The notes below the pieces were generated by a model, which had not been told where the DNA came from, did no database searches, and saw nothing but the letters and a program-made list of their open reading frames with translations. Below, in pieces: positions 62,502-64,000 of a stretch of 64,000 bases of DNA; positions within the stretch are counted from its first letter, which is position 1; each line of letters begins with the position of its first letter. A program made the translations under genes and the position numbers. Source of the stretch: Desemzia incerta (GTDB lineage: Bacteria > Bacillota > Bacilli > Lactobacillales > Carnobacteriaceae); assembly GCF_900115825.1 (NCBI RefSeq), contig NZ_FOXW01000006.1:62001-126000 (forward strand), in the 5' to 3' direction.

Positions 62502-64000
62502 TTAGAAGTTTTTGTTCGTTAACGGGAGTATTTCGCTTTCGATTACATCGGTATACTCTTGTTTAGCGAATTTTTTCACTCTGAATTTCTTCTGTACTTT
62601 CTCCCGATTTTCTTCTAGATAACGGTCTTTATCCATATTCTCAAGGAGATTATTCTCACCAGTTTGTTTACCTGATTTATCAGGTTTGTAATTCTCGATT
62701 AAGTAATGCAAATCATCCTCTTGGACATGGAGGCTTTCCGTTAACCCATGAACCAATTCACTTACACGATCATCAATACGCTTTTCAATTTCATTCGCTA
62801 CATTAAGCGTGTCTTCTGTTGATGTTAGTTCATTACCATCCTTGATAGTTGAGAAGATATCTTCAATAATTTCACCTAATTTGGGGTTATTATCTTTAAA
62901 TTTCGTTAAGTAAGCTTCAGCGTCAACAATACGTTTGATACGATTTTGACTATTAGGTTCATTTACGATTGTTTGCATCAACAGCATTAAGTACTCGTAA
63001 TCAATTTGTTGCTTCCCTACTTCAGACAACTGGTAATCGAAGTCAATCGTTAAGTCATCTTCTTCATCTTCATCGATTTGTTCTCTAATTTTTTCTAAGG
63101 CGTTCTCATACTTACCATGGTAAGACTCTATTACTTCAGGACGTAAGCCATATTGTTGTTCAAACACCTCTTCATCAAACTCTGAATATACTTGGATAGC
63201 GCCTAAGCTCTTATCAAATTCTTGATAAGCTTTTACAAAGAGTTTAAGGGTATCGACATCGTCATTGACATCAATGCTCTCTGGACTAGGTGCGACAGAA
63301 ATTAAACGCTCATAAGCGTCCTGGAAGCGTCCGTATGACTCATTCCACCCTGGCGCCTGTATTGCGCTCTCTCCACCGTTAGAATACAAAATAAAGGCAT
63401 TTTCGACCGCTTCTTGATACTGACTTGGATATTGGAAAGTCATAATCTGGCCGTATTGTTTATCCTTGTCGTAGATACGATTTGTCCGTGAAAAAGCTTG
63501 AATTAAATGGTGCGGCTTTGCGGGTGGTCTATCCATGAATAAAATCGCTGTTGAAGGTGAATCGAAACCTGTTAATAGACGATCAACCACAATCACAATA
63601 TCTAATTGTTCACTACGTGTACGGTATATATCTTTTTTCCGTGCTAAACGATTATTTATGTCTTGGTTAAAAGCTCTAACCTGTTCTAGGTCATAATGTG
63701 TGTTGAACGTTTCATTATAATCTTGAATGATTTGTTTATATTGTGATTGACGTTCAAAAGAAGTTTCTTCTGTTTCATTTAAAGAATAAGTCACCGCTAC
63801 TTTCGGGAAGTCTGATACTAGACTCTTTGTTTTTTCACTTATCTTAACGCTTGATTTACCTTCTTTTACTTCATTAAACAGTTCATAATAGCGTTGTGCA
63901 TCAGGAATAGAACGTGTGGTTAAAATCGCACTATAGGTGTTCCCTGGGCCACGAGTGAGTTTGAATTTATGTCTTGAGTAATTAACGATTTGGTCAATGA
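62502..64000 (-). CDS. hsdR: Type I restriction enzyme HsdR subunit, C-terminal part (runs off right edge)
   Basis: At least 499 residues, open to the window edge. The helicase motifs are seen in order: TYSAILTTRSIPDAQRYYELF, then VIVVDRLLTGFDSPS (motif V) and HHLIQAFSRTNR (motif VI). The C-terminal helical region runs to ESEILPLTNKNF. HsdR provides ATP-driven translocation and cleavage in type I restriction. The N-terminal nuclease and Walker A parts, and hsdM and hsdS, lie outside. The frame is open from 64000 to the stop, so the GTG at 63794 is internal. Confidence 0.92.
   Translation of the reverse strand, partial: IDQIVNYSRHKFKLTRGPGNTYSAILTTRSIPDAQRYYELFNEVKEGKSSVKISEKTKSLVSDFPKVAVTYSLNETEETSFERQSQYKQIIQDYNETFNTHYDLEQVRAFNQDINNRLARKKDIYRTRSEQLDIVIVVDRLLTGFDSPSTAILFMDRPPAKPHHLIQAFSRTNRIYDKDKQYGQIMTFQYPSQYQEAVENAFILYSNGGESAIQAPGWNESYGRFQDAYERLISVAPSPESIDVNDDVDTLKLFVKAYQEFDKSLGAIQVYSEFDEEVFEQQYGLRPEVIESYHGKYENALEKIREQIDEDEEDDLTIDFDYQLSEVGKQQIDYEYLMLLMQTIVNEPNSQNRIKRIVDAEAYLTKFKDNNPKLGEIIEDIFSTIKDGNELTSTEDTLNVANEIEKRIDDRVSELVHGLTESLHVQEDDLHYLIENYKPDKSGKQTGENNLLENMDKDRYLEENREKVQKKFRVKKFAKQEYTDVIESEILPLTNKNF

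Noticed and set aside
62502-63794. Separate 430-residue gene starting at 63794
   Set aside because: The frame stays open to the window edge with HsdR helicase sequence, so this is only the end of hsdR.

Overview
The window looks like a chromosomal segment of a low-GC lactic acid bacterium, most likely in the Carnobacteriaceae (Carnobacterium-like). The reasons are AT-rich DNA, strong AGGAGG-type ribosome binding sites, intrinsic terminators at most gene ends, and a gene set typical of Lactobacillales: N5-(carboxyethyl)ornithine synthase, YdbS/YdbT, YhgE/Pip, YibE/F pair, CadCD, a beta-glucoside-type PTS and a solitary gap gene. The genus is inference only. Sixty-odd genes are supported, mostly metabolic and transport functions, with accessory DNA at about 22.8-24.1 kb (an IS30-family element) and at the right edge (a 5'-truncated topoisomerase and the type I restriction subunit HsdR, which runs off the window).

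Layout. 0-7 kb: edge TetR with a double operator, HEAT-repeat protein, ceo, a MarR-GNAT-B3/4 operon, zinc-ribbon protein, YdbST pair and two neighbouring genes that each appear broken by a one-base frameshift. 7-9.4 kb: frmB-frmA formaldehyde detoxification operon. 9.7-14.1 kb: PTS IIBC and a codBA cytosine salvage operon behind what reads as a PyrR attenuator. 14.1-22.7 kb: a seven-gene peptide ABC transporter operon with two M20 hydrolases, preceded by a 24-codon leader peptide and competing hairpins. 24-45.6 kb: helD, glutathionyl-hydroquinone reductase-like protein, HAD phosphatase, YhgE/Pip with TetR, deoC, two Gfo/Idh/MocA oxidoreductases with an RpiR regulator, YejK-like protein, an endonuclease III lacking half of its iron-sulfur ligands, MsrA fused to a bacteriocin-immunity-like domain followed by a YdeI/OmdA protein, a GH1 glucosidase and small regulators. 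45.9-49.8 kb: metal genes (P1B-type ATPase, HMA chaperone, CadD/CadC). 49.9-61 kb: YibE/F pair, DapE/ArgE-like peptidase, gap, an Amt ammonium channel fused to a PII domain, and a glutamine-type ABC transporter; the last two both carry GlnR-type boxes and form a nitrogen module.

The most unusual signal is a set of three intergenic arrays (26521-26617, 32233-32381, 42718-42857) of alternating inverted repeats with an exact 52-bp pitch (five turns of B-DNA). Two arrays share one sequence family; the third has an unrelated sequence but the same pitch. A second strong signal is a pair of CRP/FNR-type boxes placed identically (22 bp before an identical TATACT -10 box) upstream of the HMA chaperone and the P-type ATPase. 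The leader-peptide attenuator before the peptide transporter operon is the third candidate for something undescribed. All assignments come from reading the sequence; no database search was possible.
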